Translations under genes and position numbers: made by a program
The notes under the pieces: generated by a model
What the model was told of the DNA's origin: nothing
The model's database searches: none
The model's input: only the letters and a program-made list of their open reading frames with translations
From: Abyssibius alkaniclasticus
GTDB taxonomy: Bacteria > Pseudomonadota > Alphaproteobacteria > Rhodobacterales > Rhodobacteraceae
NCBI RefSeq assembly: GCF_020447305.1
Contig: NZ_CP095732.1
Coordinates: 248,001 to 312,000 of the forward strand
Length of the DNA: 64,000 nucleotides
Direction: 5' to 3'
Part shown: piece by piece, positions 45,079-58,521 of the stretch
Position numbering within the stretch: position 1 is the stretch's first letter
Layout of the letters: every line of letters starts with the position of its first letter

Positions 45079-45666
45079 TCAGCCCAAATGCGCGGCCAGA
45101 TGTGCCAGCCGGTCATGGCCCCAAAATACCTGATCGCCCACCACATAGCTGGGCGAGCCAAACACGCCCGCCTTGATGGCGTCCTGCGTGTTACGCTCCA
45201 GCACATCGACGCCCGACAGCATCCCCGATGTGGCAAGCCCGGCGTCAAACCCTGCCGCTGTCAGGCAGGCTGCAATCACCTCATCCTGGGAGATGTCACG
45301 CTCTTCCGCCCAGACCGCGCGGCACAGGCTGTGGCAGAGCGCGCCCAGATTGCCGCCACCCGCATCTTGCGCGGCAATAATGGCGCAGCTTGCCGGCACG
45401 GGGTTGGTGGGAAAATGCGCCGGGCGAAGGTTGATCGCCAAACCTTCCATTGCTGCGGAACGCGCAAGATCCTGGAACCGATAGGCCTGGCGTGATTCGT
45501 GGCGCTGCGGCAGGGCCACACCGCCCGTTGCCTCGAACACTTTGGCCAGTAGAATCGGCCGATAGGTTATGTCCGCGCCACTCTGGGCTGCAATTTGCTC
45601 TAACCGTGTCCCTGCAAGGTAGGTATAGGGCGATAGCGGGGTAAAAAAATAGTCGATCTGCGCCAT
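45079..45666 (-). CDS. 2-hydroxychromene-2-carboxylate isomerase-like (DsbA/kappa-GST fold)
   Basis: The 195-residue product has IDYFFTPLSPYTYLAGTRLE at the N-terminus, the SPY motif in place of a CXXC, as in kappa-class GST and HCCA isomerases. The C-terminal GVFGSPSYVVGDQVFWGHDR is also typical. The named reaction belongs to naphthalene degradation, but no such pathway is nearby, so a glutathione-dependent isomerase of unknown substrate is safer. GGAGG lies 4 nt before the ATG. Confidence 0.88.
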   Translation of the reverse strand: MAQIDYFFTPLSPYTYLAGTRLEQIAAQSGADITYRPILLAKVFEATGGVALPQRHESRQAYRFQDLARSAAMEGLAINLRPAHFPTNPVPASCAIIAAQDAGGGNLGALCHSLCRAVWAEERDISQDEVIAACLTAAGFDAGLATSGMLSGVDVLERNTQDAIKAGVFGSPSYVVGDQVFWGHDRLAHLAAHLG

Positions 45667-45796
45667 ATTTCCTCCGTCAGGTTGCCGCGCCCCCAGAATG
45701 ACGGTCTTTGCAGGCTTTGCAAGGGCGCGCGGCAATGTTAAGCCACGGCCAAGGTAAATTTGGCGCGACATTGCGCCGCTGACATGAGGGACCGTC

Positions 45797-46813
45797 ATGA
45801 GCCGCAGCCTGCAACCCAAACTGATTTCCGGAAATGCCAACCAGTCGCTGGCCAAAACCATTGCGCGGCGGATGAGCCTGCATTCCGGCGGAAAAGTGGA
45901 ATTGATCAAGGCGCGGGTCGAACGCTTCAACGATCAGGAAATTTTTGTCGAGGTTTATGACAATGTGCGCGGCGAGGATATGTTCATCATCCAGCCAACC
46001 TCGAACCCTGCAAACGACAACCTGATGGAACTGCTGATCATGACCGATGCCTTGCGCCGCTCTTCTGCTGCGCGCATCACCGCCGTCATTCCCTATTTCG
46101 GCTATGCCCGGCAAGACCGCCGCACAAAGGCGCGCACGCCGATTTCGGCCAAGCTGGTGGCCAACCTCATCGCGCAAGCGGGTGTCGAACGGGTGCTGAC
46201 AATGGATTTGCACGCCGCACAGATTCAGGGCTTTTTCGATATTCCGGTCGATAACCTCTACGCCTCGCCGGTTTTTGCGCTGGATGTGAAGCATCACTTC
46301 AAGGACCTGAACCAGATCACCGTTGTCTCGCCCGATGTGGGCGGCGTGGCGCGGGCGCGCGAACTGGCCGAACGCATTGGCGCCGATCTGGCGATCGTCG
46401 ACAAACGCCGCTCGGGCCCCGGTGAGGTGGAAAGCCTGAACGTTATTGGCGACATCAAGGGCCGCATCTGTGTGATCATCGACGATATCGTCGACACGGC
46501 AGGCACCCTGTGCAAAGCCGCCGATCTGCTCATCGAGAAGGGCGCCAAGGAAGTTCATGCCTATATCAGCCACGGGGTTTTGTCGGGCCCGGCGGTGGAG
46601 CGCATTACCGCAAGCTCGATGAAATCACTGGTGGTGACGGATTCGATTGAATCCAACGGCGCAGTGAAAAAATGCAAGAAAATCCGCTTCGTGCCGACCG
46701 CGCCAATGTTTGCGCAGGCGATTGTAAACATCTCCAATGGCACCTCGGTTTCGAGCCTGTTTGATGACAATACGCTTGGCCCCCTCTACGAGGCCTACTA
46801 TCCCGGCGCCTAA
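45797..46813 (+). CDS. prs: Ribose-phosphate pyrophosphokinase
   Basis: The 338-residue enzyme makes PRPP from ribose 5-phosphate and ATP for nucleotide, His and Trp synthesis. Motifs are [40 protein letters not shown], the pyrophosphate loop and the PRPP-binding [18 protein letters not shown]. It is slightly longer than the usual 310-315 residues. Its TAA overlaps the stop of the convergent MFS gene. Confidence 0.96.
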   Translation: MSRSLQPKLISGNANQSLAKTIARRMSLHSGGKVELIKARVERFNDQEIFVEVYDNVRGEDMFIIQPTSNPANDNLMELLIMTDALRRSSAARITAVIPYFGYARQDRRTKARTPISAKLVANLIAQAGVERVLTMDLHAAQIQGFFDIPVDNLYASPVFALDVKHHFKDLNQITVVSPDVGGVARARELAERIGADLAIVDKRRSGPGEVESLNVIGDIKGRICVIIDDIVDTAGTLCKAADLLIEKGAKEVHAYISHGVLSGPAVERITASSMKSLVVTDSIESNGAVKKCKKIRFVPTAPMFAQAIVNISNGTSVSSLFDDNTLGPLYEAYYPGA

Positions 46814-48000
46814 ATCTTGCGCCATGCCAACGGGATGATGGCCAGCGTGATCAGCGCGGCCAGAAAGAACGGTGCGCCGGGAATATAGGGCATGGAAGGG
46901 CTGGTAAAGGCCCAGAACGTGCCTGTCATGATCAGCGGGCCAGCGATGGAGATAAGCGCACCAAGGCTGCCGATGACACCTTGCAGCTTGCCCTGTTCAT
47001 TGTCGCTGACCCGGTTGGACATCAGCCCCTGCAAGCTGGGCGGGGCAAGGTCGGAGAGTGCGCAGATCGGCAACAGCATGAAAACCACAAGGCTGCTGGG
47101 GGCCAGCCCGATGCCGAACAGCCCCAAAAACGCCATCCACATGCCAAACAATATCACCCGGCGCTCTCCCCAGCGCGGGACAAGCACGCGCAGCAAACCG
47201 CCCTGCACAACGAAAAGCAGCGCGCCATAGGCGGTTAGCGAAATGCCCACGGTAACGGTTGACCAGCCAAAAGAGGCTTTGCCGAAATAGGCCCAGACGG
47301 CGGGGTAGACAAAAGCGGCAAGCTCGAACAGCATGAACACGGTCAGGGGCACGCGCAGGGCGGGCAGCGCGAAGGCATCGCGCAACGCCGTGAATGGGCT
47401 GCTTTTGCGCAGGCTGAACGGGCGGCGCGCCGCTTTGGGCAGTGATTCCGGCAAGAAGAACCAGCCAAAGGCGAAGTTGGCCGCGCTTAGCACGGCAGCG
47501 GCGTAAAACGGCGCGCGCAGATCAACCCCAGCCAGTAGGCCGCCAAGTGCGGGGCCAAGAATGAACCCCACGCCAAACACCGCCGAGATCAGCCCGAAAT
47601 TCGCCGCCTTTTCCGCAGGCGCGCTGATATCGGCCAGATAGGCGGTAACGGTTGAATAGGTCGCCCCGGCAATGCCCGCCACGATCCGCCCGATGAGCAG
47701 CAGCCAGAAGGTCTGCGCCAGGGCCATCAGCAGATAGTCGAGCGTCAGGGCGGCAAGTGCCAGCAACAACACGCCGCGCCGCCCGAAGGCGTCGGACAGG
47801 TTGCCGATCAACGGAGAAAACAGGAACTGCATCACCGCATAGGCCGACATCAGAATACCGCCCCAAATGGCGCTGCTGCCGATATCACCCGCCCCGACTT
47901 CGGCCATAAGGTCGGGCATGATCGGGAAGATCAGCCCGACGCCAATGGCATCGAGCAGGATGGTTGCGATTGCAAAAGCAAGGCCGGCCTTGGGTTTCAT
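46810..48000 (-). CDS. MFS transporter, TetA-like
   Basis: The 396-residue inner-membrane protein has 12 predicted segments. The signature between TM2 and TM3, [20 protein letters not shown], and the TM1 [16 protein letters not shown] with the TM5 [12 protein letters not shown] motif, match the TetA/DHA1 drug-proton antiporters. The substrate is unknown; many chromosomal copies do not confer tetracycline resistance. It is divergent from the dienelactone hydrolase. Confidence 0.9.
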   Translation of the reverse strand: MKPKAGLAFAIATILLDAIGVGLIFPIMPDLMAEVGAGDIGSSAIWGGILMSAYAVMQFLFSPLIGNLSDAFGRRGVLLLALAALTLDYLLMALAQTFWLLLIGRIVAGIAGATYSTVTAYLADISAPAEKAANFGLISAVFGVGFILGPALGGLLAGVDLRAPFYAAAVLSAANFAFGWFFLPESLPKAARRPFSLRKSSPFTALRDAFALPALRVPLTVFMLFELAAFVYPAVWAYFGKASFGWSTVTVGISLTAYGALLFVVQGGLLRVLVPRWGERRVILFGMWMAFLGLFGIGLAPSSLVVFMLLPICALSDLAPPSLQGLMSNRVSDNEQGKLQGVIGSLGALISIAGPLIMTGTFWAFTSPSMPYIPGAPFFLAALITLAIIPLAWRKI

Positions 48001-48030
48001 GCCACTCCCATATCTGCCGTATCGCCTTCC

Positions 48031-48064
48031 CGCAATTGTGATTGCGCCGCATGTGGCACATACT
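48031..48064. promoter_or_regulatory. Promoter and dyads between MFS and hydrolase genes
   Basis: The plus strand has TTGTGA (48036-48041), 17 bp, CATACT (48059-48064), a possible hydrolase promoter. Two dyads overlap it: CGCAAT-TGTG-ATTGCG (48031-48046) and ATGTG-G-CACAT (48051-48061). Confidence 0.35.
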
Positions 48065-48100
48065 GGTCGCCTGATCATTCAAGAAAAGAGGGAGATTGCT

Positions 48101-48988
48101 ATGAAGCGTATGCGTGCAAGTGATTTTCACCCCCGCCTGCTGGAGCTTTATGACGGCTATGTGCATGGCAAGATGAGCAAGCGGGCCTTTCTGGACCATG
48201 CCGCGAAGTTTACCATTGGCGGGGTCGGTGCTGCGGCCATGCTGGAGATGTTGCAGCCGAATTACGCGCTGGCCCAGCAGGTTGCGCCGGATGATCCGGC
48301 TATAGAAACCACGCGTATCACCTATGCTTCACCCGATGGCAACGGCGATATTTCCGGGCTGATGGCGCGGCCCGCCGGGGCGCCTGGCCCGCTGCCTGCC
48401 GTGTTGGTGGTGCATGAGAACCGCGGGCTGAACCCATATATCGAAGATGTCGTGCGCCGTTGCGCCAAGGCCGGCTATATGGCGCTTGGCCCGGACGGGT
48501 TGTCGCCACTTGGCGGCTATCCCGGCAATGACGATGCCGGGCGCGAAATGCAAAGCCAGATCGACGGCGCCAAGCTGATGCAGGATTTCTTTGCCGGTTT
48601 CGAATATCTGATGGCCCATGCCGACAGTTCCGGCAAGGTGGGCGCGGTCGGATTTTGCTATGGCGGCGGCGTGTGCAATGCCCTGGCGGTGGCCTATCCT
48701 GAACTGGCCGCCTCGGTGCCGTTTTATGGCCGCCAGCCCGATATTGCCGATGTGCCCAGGATCAGGGCGGCAATGTTGATCCATTATGCCGGACTGGATG
48801 AGCGGATCAATGCGGGCTGGCCGGCATACGAGGCCGCATTGAAGGCTGCCGGAACGCGCTATGAGGCGTATATCTATGACGGCGTGAACCACGGCTTTCA
48901 CAATGACACGACGCCACGCTTCGACGAGGCTGCGGCCAATTTGGCCTGGGAGCGGACATTGGCGCATTTCTCGACATATCTGACATGA
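48101..48988 (+). CDS. Dienelactone hydrolase family protein, exported
   Basis: The 295-residue product is an alpha/beta hydrolase of the DLH family. The catalytic triad can be placed as Cys186 in GFCYGGG, an Asp in HYAGLDERI and the His in [24 protein letters not shown] is typical. The N-terminus has [20 protein letters not shown], a twin-arginine-like leader with KR in place of RR, so export to the periplasm is likely but the route is uncertain. AGAGGGAG precedes the ATG. Confidence 0.9.
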   Translation: MKRMRASDFHPRLLELYDGYVHGKMSKRAFLDHAAKFTIGGVGAAAMLEMLQPNYALAQQVAPDDPAIETTRITYASPDGNGDISGLMARPAGAPGPLPAVLVVHENRGLNPYIEDVVRRCAKAGYMALGPDGLSPLGGYPGNDDAGREMQSQIDGAKLMQDFFAGFEYLMAHADSSGKVGAVGFCYGGGVCNALAVAYPELAASVPFYGRQPDIADVPRIRAAMLIHYAGLDERINAGWPAYEAALKAAGTRYEAYIYDGVNHGFHNDTTPRFDEAAANLAWERTLAHFSTYLT

Positions 48989-48990
48989 AA

Positions 48991-49067
48991 CAAAACCGCC
49001 CCGGATTTGCTCCGGGGCGGTTTGTGATTGAGCCAGAGGCCCCGGATCAGGTCCGGGGCGGCGCGGT
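48991..49067. repeat. CCCGGG palindromic repeat, copy E
   Basis: A perfect 13-bp stem (ACCGCCCCGGA with TCCGGGGCGGT, plus flanking AA/TT) is followed by the second unit GGCCCCGGATCAGGTCCGGG. It lies between the convergent hydrolase and atpC genes and may terminate both. Confidence 0.7.
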
Positions 49068-49079
49068 TCGCAAGAAAGC

Positions 49080-49478
49080 CTAAAGGCCGAGCTGGCTGCC
49101 CAGCGTCTTGAGGTCATTGACCCGCAGCGCCGTGGCGGCCTTGTTCTCTTCGGCAGCCGATGCGGCGGCGGCTTCGGCATCCGACATCAGGCCCGCGAGT
49201 ATATCGGCCCCGAATTCAGCCTTGGGCACAGCCACTTCGGCCAGAATCGAGGTGCCCGCCGCAGAGAGTTCGGCAAAGCCGCCAGTCACCACATATTCGG
49301 TGACCGTGCTGCCCACATGCACCCGCACAAGGCCCGGGCGCAGCGTGGTCAGGAACGGCGCATGGTCTGCCATTGCCGTCAGGTCACCCTCGGCCCCCGG
49401 AATTTCCACCGCATCGGCGGCCAGCGAGGCCAGCTGCCGTTCGGGGGAAACCAGATCAAACTGCATCGTTTCGGCCAT
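49080..49478 (-). CDS. atpC: F1 ATP synthase subunit epsilon
   Basis: The 132-residue subunit of the central stalk couples and inhibits rotation. The N-terminal beta domain shows MQFDLVSPERQLASLAADAV, then EGDLTAMADHAPFLTTLRPG and VTEYVVTGGFAEL. The C-terminal helices are Ala-rich. It is the last gene of atpHAGDC. Confidence 0.95.
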   Translation of the reverse strand: MAETMQFDLVSPERQLASLAADAVEIPGAEGDLTAMADHAPFLTTLRPGLVRVHVGSTVTEYVVTGGFAELSAAGTSILAEVAVPKAEFGADILAGLMSDAEAAAASAAEENKAATALRVNDLKTLGSQLGL

Positions 49479-49494
49479 TTTGGGCCCCTTTCAC

Positions 49495-51805
<2,311 letters not shown>

Positions 51806-51837
51806 GCCAAACGCTCCTTTCCGTTACCGGGCTACGA

Positions 51838-53936
<2,099 letters not shown>

Positions 53937-54134
53937 GGGCACCCCTTTGGTTAAACACGCCGCGAGAATCGCGACGCGACAGGATTGGGCCACCTGGGCA
54001 ACCCAACTAAATCGGCGCCCTGATAGCAGAGCATTTCTTAGCAGGCAAGTGATCGGCGGATAATAGCCTGTGCTAAAAATCCACGATTTACAGGATATAA
54101 CGCAAATGCGCGGCAAGTGCGACGCTTTGTTGCG

Positions 54135-54965
54135 CTAGGCGGGCGGAATATCTTCCCCTTTCGGGGTGGAGTTGCCGAATCTTTGCTCTTGCGTGGAAGC
54201 CCCGCGCGTGCGGTTGGGTGCGCGGTTGGTGGCGGGGCGTGGCCGCGCCAGCCCCTGCAGCACATCAAGCGGCGCGCGCACCGCATCGCGCAGCCCGCTG
54301 GGCGGGGCATAGACCTGCTTTGTTGCCTCGACCACCAGCGCGCCTGCCATGATGCGCAAACCCAGGCGGCGGCCGATGCGGCCAAACAGCCGCGCCGTGC
54401 GCAGCCAGAAGGCGCGATGGCTTGGCCACATATACAACGCCTTGGCGTGCCAGCCCGGCTGGAAGCGCCGCGCGCGCAACAAGGCTTCGAGCTGGCCCAT
54501 CGAATAGGGGCGGCCATAGCCAAAGGGCGTGGTATCGCGCCGCGCCCAGAACCCGGCGCGGTTGGGCACGATGAACATGACCTTGCCGCCTGGGGCAAGC
54601 ACGCGCCATATCTCATCGAGCAAGGCTTCGGGTGCTTCACAGGTTTCCAGCCCGTGGGCCACGATGATCCGGTCGACGGACCCGCCGGGCAGCGGCCATT
54701 GCGTTTCTTCCACAAGGGTTGACAGGTTGGCATCGCCCGGCGGCCAGCGCATCACCCCCTGGGCGGCGGGCATAAGCGACAGCACGCGCCGCGCAGTGCC
54801 AAGATGCGGGCGCAGCAGGGGGGCCGCAAAGCCAAAGCCGACAACCTGCATCTGGCGCGAATCCGGCCAGCGTTTGGCAATGGTTTCCTGCAGGTCGCGC
54901 TGCACCGCCCGCCCCAGCTTGGTGCGATAGTAAAAGGCGCGCAGGTCGACAACATCCAGGTGCAT
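54135..54965 (-). CDS. Class I SAM-dependent methyltransferase
   Basis: The 276-residue product has a degenerate SAM-binding fold: VVGFGFAAPLLRPHLG (motif I), a later VDRIIVAHGLETCEAPEALL and EIWRVLAPGGKVMFIVPNRA, which is the classic motif III region of Methyltransf_11. The C-terminal 60 residues are Arg/Pro-rich and probably disordered. The substrate is unknown. It is divergent from gloB, with starts 65 bp apart, which may be a conserved pairing. Confidence 0.85.
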   Translation of the reverse strand: MHLDVVDLRAFYYRTKLGRAVQRDLQETIAKRWPDSRQMQVVGFGFAAPLLRPHLGTARRVLSLMPAAQGVMRWPPGDANLSTLVEETQWPLPGGSVDRIIVAHGLETCEAPEALLDEIWRVLAPGGKVMFIVPNRAGFWARRDTTPFGYGRPYSMGQLEALLRARRFQPGWHAKALYMWPSHRAFWLRTARLFGRIGRRLGLRIMAGALVVEATKQVYAPPSGLRDAVRAPLDVLQGLARPRPATNRAPNRTRGASTQEQRFGNSTPKGEDIPPA

Positions 54966-55029
54966 TGTATCTTGTCCAGTGTTGGGCCAGACTGAAAGCT
55001 GGCGTCACAGATTGCGGAGGATGGCAGAA

Positions 55030-55797
55030 ATGTCAGCAGAAATCATCACCATTCCCTGCCTTTCGGACAATTACGCCTTTCTGCTGCATGATGGCGCCAC
55101 AGGCCAGACCATGCTGGTGGATGTGCCCGAGGCGGCGCCAATTCTGGCCGAGGTCAAAGCCCGCGGCTGGCGGATCGACAAGGTGCTGCTGACCCATCAC
55201 CACCCCGACCACGTGCAGGGGCTGGGTGAAATTCGCACTGCCTATTCCCCGCAAGTGGCAGGCTGTGCCGCCGACGCCCGGCGCCTGCCGCCGCTCGATA
55301 TTGCCCTGGCCGAGGGCGATGAACTGGCGATTGGCGGGCTTGCGGGCCAAATTCTGGATGTGTCGGGCCACACGATCAACCATATCGCCTGGTATGTGCC
55401 GGACGCGCGCGCCGTCTTTACCGCCGACAGTCTTATGGCAATGGGCTGCGGGCGGGTGTTTGAAGGCACGATGGAGCAGATGCATGACAGCCTGCAAAAA
55501 CTCGCAGCACTTCCACCCGAAACCCAGGTCTGTTCCGGCCATGAATATACAGCGGCCAATGCGCGGTTCGCACAATCCATCGACGGTGGAAACGCGGCGC
55601 TGGCCGCGCGGGTGGCCGAAATTGCCGCGCTTCGGGCGGCTGGAAAAGCCACCGTGCCCAGCCAATTATCGCTGGAACTGGCCACAAACCCGTTTTTGCG
55701 CGCGGCCGATGCCGGCATTCGCGCCGCGCTTGGCATGGAGACCGCCACAGATGCCGCTGTATTCGCCGCCATTCGCCGCAAAAAAGACATGTTTTGA
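55030..55797 (+). CDS. gloB: Hydroxyacylglutathione hydrolase (glyoxalase II)
   Basis: This 255-residue enzyme hydrolyses S-D-lactoylglutathione to lactate and glutathione in methylglyoxal detoxification. The metallo-beta-lactamase motif THHHPDH (55-61) binds two metals; DVSGHTINHIAWYV, FTADSLMAMGCGRVFEGT and CSGHEYTAANARFA are glyoxalase II features. Of two in-frame ATGs, 55030 is preferred because GGAGG directly abuts the first (55021) but sits 9 nt before the second. Confidence 0.94.
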   Translation: MSAEIITIPCLSDNYAFLLHDGATGQTMLVDVPEAAPILAEVKARGWRIDKVLLTHHHPDHVQGLGEIRTAYSPQVAGCAADARRLPPLDIALAEGDELAIGGLAGQILDVSGHTINHIAWYVPDARAVFTADSLMAMGCGRVFEGTMEQMHDSLQKLAALPPETQVCSGHEYTAANARFAQSIDGGNAALAARVAEIAALRAAGKATVPSQLSLELATNPFLRAADAGIRAALGMETATDAAVFAAIRRKKDMF

Positions 55798-55952
55798 CAT
55801 TGCTATCGGGGTGGGCGCATTGTTCTATTAACAGAACGTGAACGCCTGAGTCACGCTGACCCCTTGAACCTTGTCGCATGACAACCGAAGTTTAAGGAAA
55901 GCGCGCTAGGCTTGATGGCGCTGCACCGCATAGACGAGACAGGAGGCCTTTG

Positions 55953-58274
55953 ATGCCGACATTTTCCAGCACGCTAGAAACCGCGATCCACGGCGCGCTC
56001 AGCCTTGCCAATGACCGCCGCCACGAATTGGCGACGCTTGAACATCTGCTGCTTTCGCTGACCGACGAGCCTGACGCGCTGCATGTGATGCAGGCCTGCG
56101 GGGTGAATGTTGAAAAGCTGCGCAAAGACCTGATCCGCTATCTCGACGAAGACCTGGATTCGCTGATCTCCGATATCGAGGGCAGCGAAGCCTCGCCCGG
56201 CACCGGCTTTCAGCGCGTCATCCAACGCGCCGCCATTCATGTGCAAACCTCCGGTCATTCCGAAGTGACCGGCGCCAATGTGCTGGTGGCGATCTTCAAC
56301 GAGCGTGAAAGCCACGCCACTTATTTCCTGCAGGAACAGGATATGACCCGCTATGACGCGGTGAATTTCATCAGCCACGGCGTTGCCAAAAACCCCACAT
56401 ATTCCGAGCCGCGCAGCGTGAAGGGCGTGGAAGAGGTGCGCCAGGGCAGCACCGATGGCGGCCAGAAGGAAAAGGGCGAAAGCGCGCTGGCCAAATATTG
56501 TGTCGATCTGAACACCAAGGCCAAAAAGGGCGATGTCGACCCGCTGATCGGCCGTGTGGCAGAGGTGGACCGTTGTATCCAGATTCTCTGCCGCCGCCGC
56601 AAGAACAACCCGCTTCTGGTGGGCGACCCCGGGGTTGGCAAAACCGCCATTGCCGAAGGGCTTGCACGCAAGATCGTGCAGGGCGAGGTGCCGGAGGTTC
56701 TGGCCAGAACCACCATCTATTCGCTTGATATGGGCGCGCTTCTGGCCGGCACCCGCTATCGGGGTGACTTTGAAGAACGCCTGAAAGAGGTGGTGAAGGA
56801 GCTTGAAGCGCATCCTTCTGCCGTGCTGTTCATCGACGAAATCCACACCGTTATTGGTGCAGGTGCAACTTCGGGCGGGGCGATGGATGCCTCGAACCTG
56901 CTGAAACCGGCGTTGCAGGGCGGCAAGCTGAAATGCATGGGCTCCACCACTTTCACCGAGTTCCGCCAGCATTTTGACAAGGACCGCGCGCTGTCGCGCC
57001 GTTTCCAGAAGATTGACGTGAACGAGCCGAGCGTGCCGGATGCCATCAAAATCCTGATGGGTCTGAAACCCTATTTCGAAGAGCATCACAACATCCGCTA
57101 CACCAATGACGCGATCAAGACCGCCGTTGAAATGTCGGCCCGCTACATTCACGACCGGAAATTGCCAGACAAGGCGATCGACGTGATCGACGAGGCGGGG
57201 GCGGCGCAAATGCTGGTCACCGAATCCAGGCGCCGCAAAACCATCGGCACCAAGGATATTGAAGCGGTTGTGGCCACCATTGCCCGCATTCCGCCGAAAT
57301 CGGTTTCCAAAAGCGATGCCGAAAACCTGCGCGACCTCGAAAAAAGCCTCAAGCGCGTGGTGTTCGGGCAGGATACGGCGATCGAGGCGCTGGCCTCGGC
57401 CATCAAACTTGGCCGTGCGGGGTTGCGCGAACCTGAAAAACCCATCGGCAACTACCTGTTTGCCGGGCCGACAGGTGTGGGCAAAACCGAGGTTGCCAAG
57501 CAACTGGCCGATACTTTGGGCGTTGAGCTGCTACGCTTTGATATGTCGGAATATATGGAGAAACACGCCGTATCCCGGCTGATCGGCGCACCGCCGGGCT
57601 ATGTTGGCTTTGATCAGGGCGGTTTGCTGACCGACCAGGTCGACCAGCACCCGCATTGCGTGCTGCTGCTCGACGAGATCGAAAAGGCCCATCCCGATGT
57701 GTTCAACATTCTGCTGCAGGTTATGGACCACGGCAAGATGACCGACCATAACGGCCGGCAGGTGGATTTCCGCAATGTCGTGCTGATCATGACCTCGAAT
57801 GCCGGCGCGGCCGACCAGGCCAAATCCGCCATCGGCTTTGGGCGCGACCGGCGCGAGGGCGAGGACATGGCAGCAATTGAAAAGCTGTTCACGCCCGAAT
57901 TCCGCAACCGGCTCGATGCGGTCATTTCCTTTGCACCACTGCCGCGCGCTGTTATCCTGAAGGTGGTCGACAAGTTTGTCATGCAGCTTGAGAACCAGTT
58001 GATGGACCGCAATGTGCATCTGGACCTTACCCCCGAAGCCGCTGAATGGCTGGCCGAAAAGGGCTTTGATGACAAGATGGGCGCACGGCCCTTGGCGCGG
58101 GTCATTCAGGAACATGTCAAAAAGCCGATGGCCGAAGAGCTGTTGTTTGGCAAGCTGATCAAGGGCGGCGTCGTGCGGATTGTCGTGAAAGACGGCGCGC
58201 TTGCGCTGGAATATGCGGACCTGGCCGCCAAGCAGATCACCGGGCGCAAAACCCCGCTTCTGGCCGCCGATTAG
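55953..58274 (+). CDS. clpA: ATP-dependent Clp protease ATP-binding subunit ClpA
   Basis: The 773-residue AAA+ unfoldase feeds substrates to ClpP. It has an N-domain (about 1-145, RRHELATLEHLLLSLTDEPD), a first AAA module with P-loop GDPGVGKTAIAEG (about 224) and GAGATSGGAMDASN, and a second with GPTGVGKTEVAKQ (about 506), SEYMEKHAVSRLIGAPPGYV and LLDEIEKAHPDVFN. No ClpB-type middle coiled coil is present. AGGAGG precedes the ATG. clpS and clpP are not in the window. Confidence 0.96.
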   Translation: MPTFSSTLETAIHGALSLANDRRHELATLEHLLLSLTDEPDALHVMQACGVNVEKLRKDLIRYLDEDLDSLISDIEGSEASPGTGFQRVIQRAAIHVQTSGHSEVTGANVLVAIFNERESHATYFLQEQDMTRYDAVNFISHGVAKNPTYSEPRSVKGVEEVRQGSTDGGQKEKGESALAKYCVDLNTKAKKGDVDPLIGRVAEVDRCIQILCRRRKNNPLLVGDPGVGKTAIAEGLARKIVQGEVPEVLARTTIYSLDMGALLAGTRYRGDFEERLKEVVKELEAHPSAVLFIDEIHTVIGAGATSGGAMDASNLLKPALQGGKLKCMGSTTFTEFRQHFDKDRALSRRFQKIDVNEPSVPDAIKILMGLKPYFEEHHNIRYTNDAIKTAVEMSARYIHDRKLPDKAIDVIDEAGAAQMLVTESRRRKTIGTKDIEAVVATIARIPPKSVSKSDAENLRDLEKSLKRVVFGQDTAIEALASAIKLGRAGLREPEKPIGNYLFAGPTGVGKTEVAKQLADTLGVELLRFDMSEYMEKHAVSRLIGAPPGYVGFDQGGLLTDQVDQHPHCVLLLDEIEKAHPDVFNILLQVMDHGKMTDHNGRQVDFRNVVLIMTSNAGAADQAKSAIGFGRDRREGEDMAAIEKLFTPEFRNRLDAVISFAPLPRAVILKVVDKFVMQLENQLMDRNVHLDLTPEAAEWLAEKGFDDKMGARPLARVIQEHVKKPMAEELLFGKLIKGGVVRIVVKDGALALEYADLAAKQITGRKTPLLAAD

Positions 58275-58297
58275 CACGAAGCCGCATCGCTGCGATT

Positions 58298-58314
58298 GCC
58301 GGGCTTCGCCCGGC
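58298..58314. repeat. GC-rich hairpin after clpA
   Basis: GCCGGGC-TTC-GCCCGGC is a perfect 7-bp stem 24 bp after the clpA stop, without a T-run. The remaining gap 58275-58521 (247 bp) is very GC-rich; its open frames look like shadows and I see no gene in it. Confidence 0.4.
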
Positions 58315-58521
58315 GGTGGCGGCGCGGCCGATGTAGCGCCCTGTGCAACCCCGCTCCCGCGCCGCCGTGCAACATTGCGCCTTTGGTGAGGGCGCTGAGC
58401 GGGGCGCTGTTGCGACGTTGCCACGCATCCAGCACTCACGACCCGCGGCCGGCGCAGCCTCTCGGCGCGCGCAATGCTGCGGGCCGCGGCCACCGACATG
58501 CTGCGCGCGCCGCCGCAATTT

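Noticed and set aside
55850-55900. Heat-shock promoter before clpA (CTTGAA near 55863)
   Set aside because: The -35-like CTTGAA has no CYTAT-type -10 at 17-18 bp, so it is not listed.
55974-57503. A 509-codon frame antisense to clpA
   Set aside because: It mirrors conserved AAA+ codons of ClpA and has no domain of its own.
58275-58521. Small genes in the GC-rich gap after clpA
   Set aside because: Overlapping frames on both strands are Arg/Ala-rich with no ribosome-binding sites or plausible protein features.
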